In this document: positions 23,444 to 33,498 of the stretch, piece by piece
Layout of the letters: the number at the start of each line of letters is the position of its first letter
How positions within the stretch are numbered: position 1 is the stretch's first letter
Origin: Chitinimonas koreensis
GTDB lineage: Bacteria; Pseudomonadota; Gammaproteobacteria; Burkholderiales; Chitinimonadaceae
DNA: 64,000 nt
Direction of reading: 5' to 3'
Assembly (NCBI RefSeq): GCF_014353015.1
Contig: NZ_CP060704.1
Location: 3,807,001 to 3,871,000 of the forward strand
Program-made: the position numbers and the translations under genes
The notes under the pieces: generated by a model
Database searches by the model: none
Seen by the model: the letters and a program-made list of their open reading frames with translations, nothing else
Told to the model about the DNA's origin: nothing

Positions 23444-26400
23444 TGCAGGATCTCGCGCCAGGCCACCGGTGCGACCACGCTCCCGAAGTGCAGGCAGATC
23501 TGCTTGCCGCTGACCGGATCGACTAGCCAGGTGCAGTCGCCCGTGCTCTCGGTGGTGCAGCCCTTGATGGCGTTGACGGCATAGCCCTTGCGGCAATCGC
23601 CGCTGCTGCCGCCGCCCCCGCTGGCCGCGTCGCTGAGCTTCACCACCCCGACGCTGCTCACGGTCTGCCGGTTGCTGAGCTTGTCGCTGCTGTCGACCTT
23701 GTTGTCGCCGTTGATGTCGAAGACGGCCTTGGCCGGCGCCTGCCCGGTCAACAGGTTGAATACCGTCAGCCGCCCTTCGACGCCGGGTGCGCAGGCGTCC
23801 ACGGTGGTGTCGGCCGGCACCATCGACGGGAACAGCACATAGGGTTCCTTGCGCGTCAGCAGGATCGACGGCGCCGACACGCCGCGCTCGCCGCGGTCGG
23901 GAAAGTCGAAGTACCAGCCGACCAGGTCGTTGCGCTGGCTGTCCGGCGCCGTGCTGGTGGTGCGGTCGTAGCCGTCGGCCGATTCGGCCGCCACGCCCTG
24001 GGCGGTCAGCTGCGTGCGCGAGCTGGTGATCGCCGTGGCCTGCTCCTTGATCACGTAGGCGGTCTGGACCTGCGAGGCGGTCGCCAGCGTGTCGGCCTTC
24101 TCCAGGTACTTGCCGGTCTGGAAGGCGATCCAGATGTCGGGGCTGTCGGTGCCCTTGGTGACCACCTGCGGCTGGGCGGTGATCGGCTGGCGCGTGCCCG
24201 CGGCGTCCTTGGCGACGTAGAGCGGGTTGCCGCCGAAGGCGACCTTCCAGTCGGCGGCGCTGGCTGTCGACAGGTCGAACTTCCACAGATTGCCCTGCAT
24301 GTCGCCGGCGTAGGCGTACTTGGCGCGGCCGGCGGCATCGCGGACGATCACCGGCTGGGCCAGGCCCGCCGGCGCCGCGGCGCTGCCGGCGTTGGTCTCG
24401 ATCACCTTCTTGCTGCCCGACCATTTGCCGGCCGAACGCGTCAGGTAAAGGATGTAGAGCCGGCCCTTGTAGTCGGCCGCGTTGTGGCCGTTGCCGAACA
24501 CGATGGCGAGGTTGCCGTCCTGCAGCGTGGCGTATTGCGGCGCGCCGAAGACATGGCCGACATTGACGTCGTCGGCGGCGCCGTACTCGAGCAGGGCCAG
24601 CGGATTGGCCGAGGTCTCGGCGAAATTGGCGCTGTTCGACAGATCGAGCACGAACACCCCGCGCGCGCCGTAGCCCAGCCCGCCGGCCAGGTAGCTGCTG
24701 CTGCCCGCGCTGTAGCTGGCCAGCCCGCCGTCGACGAAATAGCTGTGGCTGTAGCCCGGCGCGGTCAGCTGGTTGAGCTTGCCGAAGCTCAGGTTGGGCA
24801 GGTAGGCCAGCTTCTCCTGCCCGCTGGTGTCGAACAGGTGCAGCATGCCGTCGTTGCTGCCGACCGCGACGCCCTGGCTGCCGGCCAGGCTCACCATCAC
24901 CGGGCTCGAGTCGACGATGTCGCCGAGCAGCGAATCGCGGTCGCGGAAGCGGCCGCCCTGGCTCATCTCGTAGCTGCGCTTGCCGCCGGTCTGGCTGCCG
25001 CGCAGGTAGGCGAGCCGCAGTTGGCCGTCGGCGTCGCTCTCGACCTCGTCGGTCTGCGGGTTCTGCTTCAGCACGGTCTTCTGCGCCGCGGTCAGCGAAT
25101 TCCAGGCGAACGGGATGCCCTGCCCGATCGCGCTGTCGTAGGTCAGCATCACGCGCTCGGTGGTGCGCGCCGTCAGCAGCGCGCCGGCTTCCCAGTTGGT
25201 CTGGGTGTACTGGCCGCTGGCCGGGTCGACCGCCAACTGCTCGAGCGTGCCGACCCAGGTGCCGGGCTTGTAGCCGGCGCGGTAGATCGCCGTATCGGTG
25301 CTCAGGCTGCTGCCCGAGCTGGCCGCGACGGTGCCGACCGCCGACGACTCGCCGGCGATCTGGCGGAACATCGCGCGGATGCCGCTGGCCATCAGCGCCG
25401 GGCTGGAGACCAGGGTGTAGGTGCTGGCCAGCTTCTGCGACTGGTAGGTCCCCTTGTTCGGGTCGTACCACTCGGTGGTGCAGGCGCTGCCGTCGGCGCA
25501 GGTGTTCGGATTGTGGTCGCCGGTCGACAGCCAGGCGTAGTCGCCGGTCTTGGCGGTGGTCTCCGAATCGTCGAAGCCGCCGTACTTGGCCGCGGTCCAA
25601 AGCCGCCGCACGTTCAGGTTGTTGCCGGTCGATTCGTTCACGTCGACCACGTAGGTCTTGACCCGGAACGGCGTCTTGCCGTCGCTCTTGAGCCCGTACT
25701 GGTTGAGCCAGTAGCTCACGCCGAGCATGCCCATCACGTCGTAGCGCGCGTATTCCGGCGTCTTGGCGTCGGGATTCGAGGCGGCGCTCTTCTCCATGGC
25801 GAGCACGTCGGCGGTCCACTGCTCGAGCGTGCGGCTTTCGGTCGCCGATTTCGGCAGCGAGGTCAGCGGGTAGTTCGAGCCGGTCCAGTCGGTCGCGCTG
25901 CTGGCACTGCCCCAGGTGTTGTCGTCGCCGAACGAGAGCAGGAAGTTGCGCTGGCAGGCCGGGTAGCGGATCGGCCCCTGCTGCGCGTCGGCGGTGCTGG
26001 AATAGTCGGCCGGCGCGGCGACGCTCCAGTCCTTGATGACCGGGAAGCCGTCGGCCTGGGTGGCGGTGGTGCTGCCGACGTAGTCCGGATCGGGCGTCTT
26101 CTCGCCGCGGAAATAGCGGGCGATCTCGGCCACCATGGTGCCCATGGGGTCGTAGCTCTTGTAGTTGCCGGTCGCGCCGAAGCGGTTGATGTGGTTGATG
26201 ATGCCGCTGTTGAGCGCGCCGTCGGTGTAGGCGCTGGCGGTGGATGCGGTCAGCGCCGGGTCGGGGTTGTACCTGAAGCGGCCGTAGGCATCCCATTCGG
26301 CGCCGGCGTTGTCGAGGTAGGCGTTCTGCGCCGGCGAGAAGTAGCGCAGGCCCATGTCCTTCACCGGGCTGCGCATCACCCCGCCGTAGGCGTAGCCGTC

Positions 26401-27464
26401 GCGGCGGTAGCTGAACAGGCCCATGCGCAGCAGCTCGTAGTTGTTCTGGATCTCGCCGACCGGCTTGTAGGCGGTCACCGTCCCGACCTTGTAGCTCTGG
26501 CAGTTGGCCTCGTTGGGCAGGCTGGTGGTGGTGTTGCGGTCGCAGACGCGGACCTGCACCCGCCGGCCGTAGACCTTGCTGCCGCCCACTACCGTCACGC
26601 TGCTCTTGCCGCTGCTCGGCACCGAGAGGTAGTAGGCCTCCTGGTTCAGCGGCGCGAGGTTGTATGCCCCGAAGGCCCGGTGTAGGCGGCCGACACCGTG
26701 CAGGTGTACTTGCCGCTGCCGGCGTCTTTGGACGCACTGCCGGCCAGACAGTAGTAATAGGTCGAGCCGCCGGCCGCGACCTCGGTCGTCACCGCTGCGT
26801 CACCGAAATAGGCGGTAGTCTCGCGCGTCTCGACGTAGAGATGGGTCTGGCCCGACTTCAGCAGCGAGGACGGCAGCCACTTGTCCGCATCGAGGATCTT
26901 CTGCACGCCGCGGCCGCCGTTGCCGCCGGCATTGGCCGGGTCGAGGTAGGAACGCAGCAGCGCGGTGCGGGTGTCCGAGCCGGCCAGCGGCGTGGTCGAG
27001 GTGGTGCCGTTGCTGGTCGCGGCGTATTCGTCGGTGCGGTTGCCGCCGGTCAGCGCCTGGCGGAACAGGTCGATGCCCGACATGGTCAGCCAGTTCATGA
27101 AGTTGCCGCTGTAGTAGCTGCCGCCGCATTCGTAGAACTGGCTACCCGACACCGTCGCCAGCGCCGCCGGGACGAACTCGTCGCGAGCAGTGTCGTAGCT
27201 GTAGCACTTGGCAGGATCGAAATAGCCGGTCTGGCGCGACTTGTAGGCGGTGCCGCCGCCGTCGTTCCAGTTGCCGCCGGCCCGGTAGGCCAGCATGGTG
27301 GTCGGCCATTCGACCGACAGCGCCAGCACCAGGTTGGCGGGAACCTTGCTGTCGGTGAACAGCGGGGTGTTGGAGAAGGTCAGGCCATCGGCGGATACGG
27401 CGTGGAGCCAGGGCCCCAGCATGAAGAGCCAGGCGATCGACACGCGAAGCAAGCGATTGGGCAT
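23440..27464 (-). CDS. pilY1: Type IV pilus tip adhesin PilY1, reading frame broken once
   Basis: PilY1 is the large tip adhesin and calcium-dependent regulator of type IV pili. The N-terminal frame (27464 to 26646, 272 aa) begins MPNRLLRVSIAWLFMLGPWL, a signal peptide ending HAVSA, and continues with ADGLTFSNTPLF. The C-terminal frame, continuous to 23440, includes a PilY1 beta-propeller (IVDSSPVMVSLAGSQGVAVG, NDGMLHLFDT, YAGDMQGNLWKFDLST) and a calcium loop DINGDNKVDSSD. The frames join if GGGG near 26667-26670 is read as GGGGG, giving GPSGAYNLAPLN and 1,341 aa. It is the first gene of the operon, preceded by an AT-rich 112-bp gap that could hold the promoter. Confidence 0.88.
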
Positions 27465-27576
27465 GGGAAAACGAAAGAATATATAGTCGTCGTTTTCGAA
27501 TCCTAAATGGAAAGGCGTACCACGTGAAGGGTTATCGTTAACAATATATTATTTAATCCCGAACTACACAGGGGGT

Positions 27577-28056
27577 TCAATGCGTGTGCCGGCCGACCCG
27601 CGTGTGGTTCCACACCTGCACCACGCGCGGCAGCGGCTTGATCACCGCCTCGAGCGCGCGCTGCTCGCGCCGGCTGCGCAGGCAGCCGTGCAGCGTGACG
27701 TAGCCTCGCAGCGTCTCGACCCAGATGCTGCTGCGGGCGAAGCGCGCATCGGCGCGGATGGCGGCCACCACCGCCGCGTTGGTCGCGTGGTCGTGCTTGT
27801 AGGGGCCACCCTCCTCGCACTGGCGGGCCAGCCAGCAGCTCACCCCGCGCTCGTGGCGCTGGTGCGCCTCGCGCCGCAGGTCGGCCTCGTCCAGCACCGG
27901 CCGCTTCGGCGCCGGACAGGCCGCGTCGCCGCGGACCGCCTGCTCGAACGGATCGTCGAACGGGTTGTCGTCGGCGAGCGCGGCCGCGCCGGCCGCCACG
28001 AAGGCGGCAGCCGCCGCAGCGGCCAGCCGGCACGACAGGGAGCGCGGCGCGCGCAT
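27577..28056 (-). CDS. Secreted BON-domain protein
   Basis: The 159-aa product has an N-terminal signal peptide (MRAPRSLSCRLAAAAAAAFV...GAAALA) and a C-terminal BON domain from about residue 88 (NAAVVAAIRADARFARSSIW, VETLRGYVTLHGCLRSRREQ, LPRVVQVWNH). BON domains bind phospholipid or other envelope surfaces. The region before it has Cys pairs (CPAPKR, SCWLARQCEEGG). It starts 9 bp after the aminotransferase stop, so co-transcription is likely although no functional link is obvious. Confidence 0.82.
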   Translation of the reverse strand: MRAPRSLSCRLAAAAAAAFVAAGAAALADDNPFDDPFEQAVRGDAACPAPKRPVLDEADLRREAHQRHERGVSCWLARQCEEGGPYKHDHATNAAVVAAIRADARFARSSIWVETLRGYVTLHGCLRSRREQRALEAVIKPLPRVVQVWNHTRVGRHTH

Positions 28057-28065
28057 GGCCGGGCC

Positions 28066-29211
28066 TTACAGGTGGGCGCGGATCACCTCGGCCAGCGTCT
28101 TCACGCCCTCCTCGATCTTGTCGGGCGAGGCGTGGCTGAAATTCAGCCGCAGCTCGTTCGACACGCGCGGGTTGGCGTAGAAGGGCTTGCCCGGCATGAA
28201 GGCGACCTTGCGGTCGAGCGCGGGCTGCAGCAGGCCATAGCTGTCGATGTCGGCGCGCAGCTTCAGCCAGAAGAACAGGCCGCCCGGCGGGATGGTCCAG
28301 TCGGCCAGGTCGTGGAAGTGGCGGTCGAGCGCGGCGGCCATGATGTCGCGCTTCTGGTGGTAGAACTCGCGCAGCCGGGCGATGTGCGCCGGGTACTCGG
28401 CCGAGGTCAGGAGCTTGTGCATCGCCCACTGGCCCTGGCGGTTGGTGTGCAGGTCGGCCGCCTGCTTGAGCTTGTAGAAGTGCGGCATCAGGCGCTCGTC
28501 GCAGGCCAGGTAGGCCACGCGCAGGCCGGGGATGGCGGTCTTGGAGAAGGTGCCGAAGTGCACCCACGGCGCCTTTTCGAGCCGGGCGCAGATCGGCGCG
28601 CGGTCGCAGTCGTCGTAGACCAGCTCGCGGTAGGGCTCGTCCTCGAGCAGCACCACGTTGTGCTGGTCGAACAGCTCGGCCACGCGGCGGCGCGTGGCCT
28701 CGTCGTAGCAGACGCCCGACGGATTCTGGAAGGTGGGGATCAGGTAGGCGAAGCGCGGCTTCTCGCCGACGATCTTGCGCTCGAGCTCGTCCAGATCGGG
28801 GCCGTGCGGGGTCAGGCCGACTTCGACGAAGCGCGCGCCGTAGAGGCCGAAGCACTGCACCGCGGCGAGGAAGGTCGGCGCCTCGACCAGCACCGGCGTG
28901 CCGTGGTCGACGAACAGCTTGGCCGACAGGTCCAGGCCCTGCTGCGAGCCGGTCAGGATCAGGATGTTGTCGGCGGTGACCGGCACGCCGTTGCGGCTCA
29001 TCTCGGCCGCCACCGCCTCGCGCAGCCACTTCTCGCCCTCGCTCGGGCCGTACTGGCTCAGGTTGGCGGGCAGGCCGTCGAAGTCGAGCTTGGGCATCGC
29101 TTCGGGCGCCGGCAGGCCGCCGGCGAAGGAGATCATGTCGGGCTGGCTGGCGACGGCGAGGATCTCGCGCACCAGGGAACCCTGCAGACGGTCGATACGT
29201 TCGGAGAACAT
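28066..29211 (-). CDS. PLP-dependent aminotransferase (class I/II, LysN/2-aminoadipate type)
   Basis: This 381-aa enzyme is a fold-type I PLP aminotransferase resembling 2-aminoadipate transaminases and the catalytic part of MocR proteins but without an HTH domain. Visible features are SFAGGLPAPEAMPK, the PLP loop LTGSQQGLDL, IPTFQNPSGVCYDE, the Asp of LLEDEPYRELVYD, and GTFSKTAIPGLRVAYL with the Schiff-base lysine (FSK). The C-terminus has PPGGLFFWLKL and ELRLNFSHASPDKI. The substrate cannot be set from sequence; 2-oxoacid/alpha-amino acid transamination is expected. Start chosen at MFSERIDRLQGS. Confidence 0.88.
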   Translation of the reverse strand: MFSERIDRLQGSLVREILAVASQPDMISFAGGLPAPEAMPKLDFDGLPANLSQYGPSEGEKWLREAVAAEMSRNGVPVTADNILILTGSQQGLDLSAKLFVDHGTPVLVEAPTFLAAVQCFGLYGARFVEVGLTPHGPDLDELERKIVGEKPRFAYLIPTFQNPSGVCYDEATRRRVAELFDQHNVVLLEDEPYRELVYDDCDRAPICARLEKAPWVHFGTFSKTAIPGLRVAYLACDERLMPHFYKLKQAADLHTNRQGQWAMHKLLTSAEYPAHIARLREFYHQKRDIMAAALDRHFHDLADWTIPPGGLFFWLKLRADIDSYGLLQPALDRKVAFMPGKPFYANPRVSNELRLNFSHASPDKIEEGVKTLAEVIRAHL

Positions 29212-29558
29212 GGGCGTTCCGTAGTGGGGGGAATGGGAATGCGCCGGGCCGGTTGCGAGCGTCGTGCCGCGACCGGGCCGGCGGCGTCCCGGCACCCTGC
29301 CGCACGGCGCGGCCGGCGGCAAGGGACGGTCGCAGCGCGCTTGGAGGCAACCGTACCGGGCTGGAGTCGAACTACATGATCCGGCCGGTCCCGGACCGGG
29401 GATCCGACCCGGCGCGGAAACAGGAACTGGAACCGGTGGAGCGTCGATGGAATGCAGGTCGGGATTCATGCCGGCAGCGCCCTCGATGGCATCGCCGCCG
29501 GAATGAATTCCGGCCTACCGAAACCCCCGCCTACCGGGGAAAACAGTCCGCACTCGCC
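29212..29558. other. Intergenic region with a divergent REP pair
   Basis: No gene was found. It carries the promoter of the aminotransferase gene on its left. On the right, 29454-29519 holds an inverted pair (GCAGGTCGGGATTCATGCCG ... CGGAATGAATTCCGGCCTAC) that is a diverged family A REP, just downstream of the wax synthase stop. Confidence 0.6.
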
Positions 29559-31061
29559 TCAGGCCGCCCTGCCCGCCTCGCTCTGCATGCGCAGCAGGCC
29601 CAGGTGCAGCTCGGCCAGTTCCGGATCGGGCGGGCTGTCGGTCACGCTGAGCAGCGTGGCCAGCACCAGGGTCTCGAATTCGCGGCCGAAGCGCTCGATG
29701 ATGCGGGCCGGCTCGGGCACCAGCTTCTTGTCGGTCATCACGCCGAAATTGACGCGGTTGTTGTACGACAGGATCGACACGCCCATGCCGATCTCGCCCG
29801 ACTGCGGCACCCAGAACTGCAGGTCGTGCACCTGGGTGCCGGCCAGGTAGATCGGCTCGCGCGGGCCGGGGACGTTGGTCATCACCGCGGTCGACTTGGT
29901 GCTGAAGTACTCGATCGCCGGCTGCTCGACCGCGTTGGGCAGCGCGCCGACCACGCTCAGGAGGCCCAGCGTGATGATCGCGTCGTAGCCGCCCTTGATC
30001 TCCTCCATCCGGCGCTTGACCTCGTAGACGCGCTCGATCGGGTTGGCCACGCCGATCGGCAGCGGCAGGAAGACCAGGCCGAAATAGTTGCCGAGCCGGT
30101 CGAGCTTGCTCTCCGGCCGCAGGTTGACCGGCACCGAGGCGCGGATGTCGAGGCCGTCGACCTTCTGGCCGCGTTCCACCAGATAGGCGCGCAGCGCGCC
30201 CGCCACGCAGGACAGCAGCACGTCGTTGAGCGAGCAGCCGAGCGCCTTGCCGACGTGCTTCACCTCCATCAGCGGCAGCGAATCGGACCAGGCGATGCGC
30301 TTGGCGGTCGAGAGCTTGCCCTTGAACTTGGTGCGCGGATCGGCCGGCATGGCCGCCAGCTTGGCCAGGCCCTGGGTGATGCCGAGGCCGGTCTGGGTGT
30401 ACTCGGCGATCTTGCCCGGATTCATCATCAGGCCGTAGCTGGTGCCCAGCACCTTGGCGTAGCTCTTGAGCACCCCGGCGTACATCTTGGCCACCGGCCG
30501 GTAGAGCCGCATGAACGGGTCGTCCGGCTCGCGCTCGCCGGCGACGAAGCGCGATTTCCGGGGCGCCGGCGCGCTGTCGCCCTCGGCTTCGCGGTCGGTC
30601 ATCCCGAGCAGCACCTGGATCAGGGCGATGCCGTCGGCGATGCAGTGGTGGATGCGCGCCACCAGCGCGGCGCCGCCCTGGTAGTTCTCCACCAGGTGGA
30701 ACTGCCACAGCGGCTTGCCGAAATCGAGCGGGGCGGAGATGTGCTCGTTGACGAAATCCTCGAGCTCGGCCTTGCCGGCCGCGCCCGGCAAGGCCACCAG
30801 GTGCAGGTGGTTGGCGATGTCGAAGTCCGGGTCGTCTTCCCAGTAGGCGTTGGCGCCGCTGCGCACCACCCGCTGCTTGAAGCGCGCGTAGCGCAGCAGG
30901 CGGTTCTCCATCACGTGGCGCAGCCGTTCGAAGTCCATCGGACCGTCGAAGAACATGATGCCGGTGATCACCATCAGGTTGGTCGGCCGGTCCATCCGCA
31001 GCCAGGCCGTATCGACCGCCGACATCGCCTCGCGACCCGAGCCGAATAGATTCAACAGCAT
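29559..31061 (-). CDS. Wax ester synthase/diacylglycerol acyltransferase (WS/DGAT)
   Basis: WS/DGAT enzymes esterify fatty alcohols or diacylglycerol with acyl-CoA to form wax esters or triacylglycerol. The 500-aa protein has the catalytic HHxxxDG motif as HHCIADG (residues 138-144), PLDFGKPLWQFHLVENY upstream of it, ASVPVNLRP, LGNYFGLVFLPLPIG, and the C-terminal TNVPGPREPIYLAG. Start MLLNLFGSGREAMSAVDTAW was chosen as the family N-terminus; the frame extends further upstream but only as antisense of the reductase gene. It is divergent from a fatty acyl-CoA reductase, its natural partner, with a 198-bp shared promoter region. Confidence 0.93.
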   Translation of the reverse strand: MLLNLFGSGREAMSAVDTAWLRMDRPTNLMVITGIMFFDGPMDFERLRHVMENRLLRYARFKQRVVRSGANAYWEDDPDFDIANHLHLVALPGAAGKAELEDFVNEHISAPLDFGKPLWQFHLVENYQGGAALVARIHHCIADGIALIQVLLGMTDREAEGDSAPAPRKSRFVAGEREPDDPFMRLYRPVAKMYAGVLKSYAKVLGTSYGLMMNPGKIAEYTQTGLGITQGLAKLAAMPADPRTKFKGKLSTAKRIAWSDSLPLMEVKHVGKALGCSLNDVLLSCVAGALRAYLVERGQKVDGLDIRASVPVNLRPESKLDRLGNYFGLVFLPLPIGVANPIERVYEVKRRMEEIKGGYDAIITLGLLSVVGALPNAVEQPAIEYFSTKSTAVMTNVPGPREPIYLAGTQVHDLQFWVPQSGEIGMGVSILSYNNRVNFGVMTDKKLVPEPARIIERFGREFETLVLATLLSVTDSPPDPELAELHLGLLRMQSEAGRAA

Positions 31062-31259
31062 ATGTTTCCGCCCCTGCTTGATGAGTGTGTCTGTTCTATG
31101 CCGGCCTAGCGGCCGCTCGCTTGACGTGCCCTGCCGGCCGATTATAGAACACAGCGTGGCGCTGCCCGCCAGCCCTGGCGCGACCCGCAGCGGCATCATC
31201 ATCCGACGCACACCCGCATCGCAGCAATCCGAAGGCAAGAACAACGAGGAGCCCCACCC

Positions 31260-33251
31260 ATGACTTATTTCGTGACCGGCGCGACCGGCTTCATCGGCAG
31301 CAACCTGGTCCAGACCCTGCTGAAGAAGCGCAAGGGCAAGATCTATGCGCTGGTGCGCAAGGAATCGCTGGAAAAGTTCGACAAGATCAAGGCGCGCTGG
31401 GGCCGCGACGCAGACCGCGTGATCCCGGTCGCGGGCGAACTGGGCAAGCCGCGGCTCGGCATTTCCGACCAGGACGTCGCCGAGCTCAAGGGCAAGATCA
31501 AGCACTTCTTCCACCTCGCCGCGCTGTACGACCTCAAGGCCACCGCCGAGGAGCAGCTCGAGGCCAACGTCAACGGCACCCGCCACGCGGTCCAGTTCGC
31601 CGAGGCGGTCGAGGCCGGCATCTTCCACCACACCAGCTCGATCGCCGCCGCCGGCCTGTACGAGGGCGTGTTCTCGGAAGACATGTTCGACGAGGCCGGC
31701 AAGCTCAACCATCCCTACTTCCGCACCAAGCACGATTCGGAAGGCCTGGTGCGCAAGGAATGCAAGGTGCCCTGGCGCGTCTACCGCCCCGGCATCGTGG
31801 TCGGCAGCTCGCAAACGGGCGAGATCGACAAGATCGACGGCCCCTACTACTTCTTCAAGGTGCTGCAGAAGATGCGGCGCATCCTGCCGCCCTGGATGCC
31901 GGCGATCGGCATCGACGGCGGCCGCATCAACATCGTGCCGGTCGACTACGTGGTCGAGGCGATGGACCACATCGCCCACCTGAACGGCCATAACGGCAAG
32001 TGCTTCCACCTGACCGACCCGGACGCCAAGCGCGTCGGCGAGGTGCTGGCGATCTTCGCCGAGGCGGCCCACGCGCCCAAGCTGACCGTGCGGGTCAACC
32101 CGGCCATCTTCGGCTTCATCCCCTCGATGGTGCGCCAGGCGCTGACCTCGCTGACGCCGGTGCGCCGCGTGCGCGACGCGGTGATGAAGGACCTGGGCCT
32201 GCCGCCCGACGTGATGAACTTCGTCTCCTACCCGACCCGCTTCGACAGCCGCCAGACCCAGAAGCTGCTGGCCGGCACCGGCATCGCGGTGCCCAGGCTC
32301 GAGGACTACGCCTGGAAGCTGTGGGACTACTGGGAACGCCACCTCGACCCGGACCTGTTCATCGACCGCTCGCTGACCGGCGTGGCGCGCAACAAGGTGG
32401 TGCTGATCACCGGCGGCTCCTCCGGCATCGGCCAGGCCAGCGCGATGAAGCTGGCAGCCGCCGGCGCCAAGGTCATCATCGTGGCGCGCGACATGGAGAA
32501 GCTCGAGGCGACCAAGAAGGAGATCGAGGCCGAGGGCGGCCAGTGCTTCGTCTACTCGTGCGACCTGTCCAGCCTCGAGGCGATCGACGGCCTGGCCCAG
32601 CAGGTGCTGGCCGACCACGGCCACGTCGACGTGCTGATCAACAACGCCGGCCGTTCGATCCGCCGCGCCATCGAGAACAGCTACGACCGCTTCCACGACT
32701 TCGAGCGCACCATGCAGCTCAACTACTTCGGCAGCCTGCGGCTCACGCTGGCGCTGCTGCCGAGCATGAGCGCGCGCAAGTCGGGCCAGATCATCAACAT
32801 CTCCTCGATCGGCGTGCTGACCAACTCGCCGCGCTTCTCAGCCTACGTCGCCTCCAAGGCGGCGCTCGACGCCTTCACGCGCTGCGCCTCGAGCGAGTTC
32901 TCCGACCGCGGCATCTACTTCACCACCATCAACATGCCGCTGGTGCGCACGCCGATGATCGCGCCGACCGACATCTACAAGAACATGCCCTTCATCATCA
33001 GCCCCGACGAGGCGGCCGACATGGTGGCGCAGGCAGTCATCTACAAGCCGGTGCGGGTGGCCTCGGGCCTCGGCATCTTCGGCCAGATGATCCATGCGCT
33101 GGCGCCGCGCGTGGCGCAGATCATCATGAACACCGCCTACCGCATGTTCCCCGATTCGTCGGCCGCCAAGGGCGAGAAGGAAGGCGGCCGGCAGGAGCTG
33201 AGCGCCGACCAGCTGGCCTTCATGCAGATCATGAAGGGCATCCACCTGTAG
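31260..33251 (+). CDS. Alcohol-forming fatty acyl-CoA reductase (Maqu_2220 type), two SDR domains
   Basis: This 663-aa protein has the same two-domain layout as the Marinobacter Maqu_2220 reductase, which reduces acyl-CoA through the aldehyde to the fatty alcohol with NADPH. The N-terminal domain has TGATGFIG (residues 6-13) and YxxxK at Y153/K157; the C-terminal SDR has TGGSSGIG (384-391), NNAGRSIRR, ISS and YVASK (Y529/K533). Linker blocks NFVSYPTRFDSRQTQKLLAG and WDYWERHLDPDLF also match that family as remembered. Start ATG follows AACGAGGAGCCCACCC. The product would supply alcohols for the divergent wax synthase. Confidence 0.93.
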   Translation: MTYFVTGATGFIGSNLVQTLLKKRKGKIYALVRKESLEKFDKIKARWGRDADRVIPVAGELGKPRLGISDQDVAELKGKIKHFFHLAALYDLKATAEEQLEANVNGTRHAVQFAEAVEAGIFHHTSSIAAAGLYEGVFSEDMFDEAGKLNHPYFRTKHDSEGLVRKECKVPWRVYRPGIVVGSSQTGEIDKIDGPYYFFKVLQKMRRILPPWMPAIGIDGGRINIVPVDYVVEAMDHIAHLNGHNGKCFHLTDPDAKRVGEVLAIFAEAAHAPKLTVRVNPAIFGFIPSMVRQALTSLTPVRRVRDAVMKDLGLPPDVMNFVSYPTRFDSRQTQKLLAGTGIAVPRLEDYAWKLWDYWERHLDPDLFIDRSLTGVARNKVVLITGGSSGIGQASAMKLAAAGAKVIIVARDMEKLEATKKEIEAEGGQCFVYSCDLSSLEAIDGLAQQVLADHGHVDVLINNAGRSIRRAIENSYDRFHDFERTMQLNYFGSLRLTLALLPSMSARKSGQIINISSIGVLTNSPRFSAYVASKAALDAFTRCASSEFSDRGIYFTTINMPLVRTPMIAPTDIYKNMPFIISPDEAADMVAQAVIYKPVRVASGLGIFGQMIHALAPRVAQIIMNTAYRMFPDSSAAKGEKEGGRQELSADQLAFMQIMKGIHL

Positions 33252-33299
33252 GAAGGACCGTCGCGTCGCCGCGGCGGCGACCGGGGACCATGCAGCCGA

Positions 33300-33347
33300 G
33301 GCCTCTGCCTCCTCCGCATCCCCGGCGTCCGCTGCGGTGATTCCTGC
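33300..33347 (+). repeat. Degenerate GAGGACGC-type repeat
   Basis: The sequence GGCCTCTGCCTCCTCCGCAT followed by CCCCGGCGTCCGCTGCGGTG resembles, in inverted orientation, the CCGCGGAGGACGCCAAGGAC element found twice near 46.5 kb. It lies between the reductase stop and its terminator. Confidence 0.4.
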
Positions 33348-33412
33348 CACACCTCAGGCCCGTGCGGCGCGGGCGAGGTATCGCGGCAAGACGAAAACGG
33401 TGTAGAACGGCA

Positions 33413-33444
33413 ACGCAGGCGATCCCGGTCGCCTGCGTTTTTTT
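33413..33444 (+). terminator. Intrinsic terminator of the acyl-CoA reductase gene
   Basis: Perfect 10-bp stem ACGCAGGCGA-TCCCGG-TCGCCTGCGT followed by an uninterrupted T run (TTTTTTT). It is 160 bp after the reductase stop and just before the histidine kinase gene. Confidence 0.9.
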
Positions 33445-33498
33445 CATCGGCGCCGGCTTCCGCCGGCCAGGGCGCCCCGCCCGTCTCGAGGATCCCGC

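Noticed and set aside
24484..26685. 733-codon plus-strand frame
   Set aside because: Antisense shadow of pilY1, with no family resemblance.
29559..32696. 1,045-codon minus-strand frame, a possible longer wax synthase
   Set aside because: Beyond the ATG at 31061 it is only the complement of the acyl-CoA reductase gene; WS/DGAT identity begins at MLLNLFGSG.
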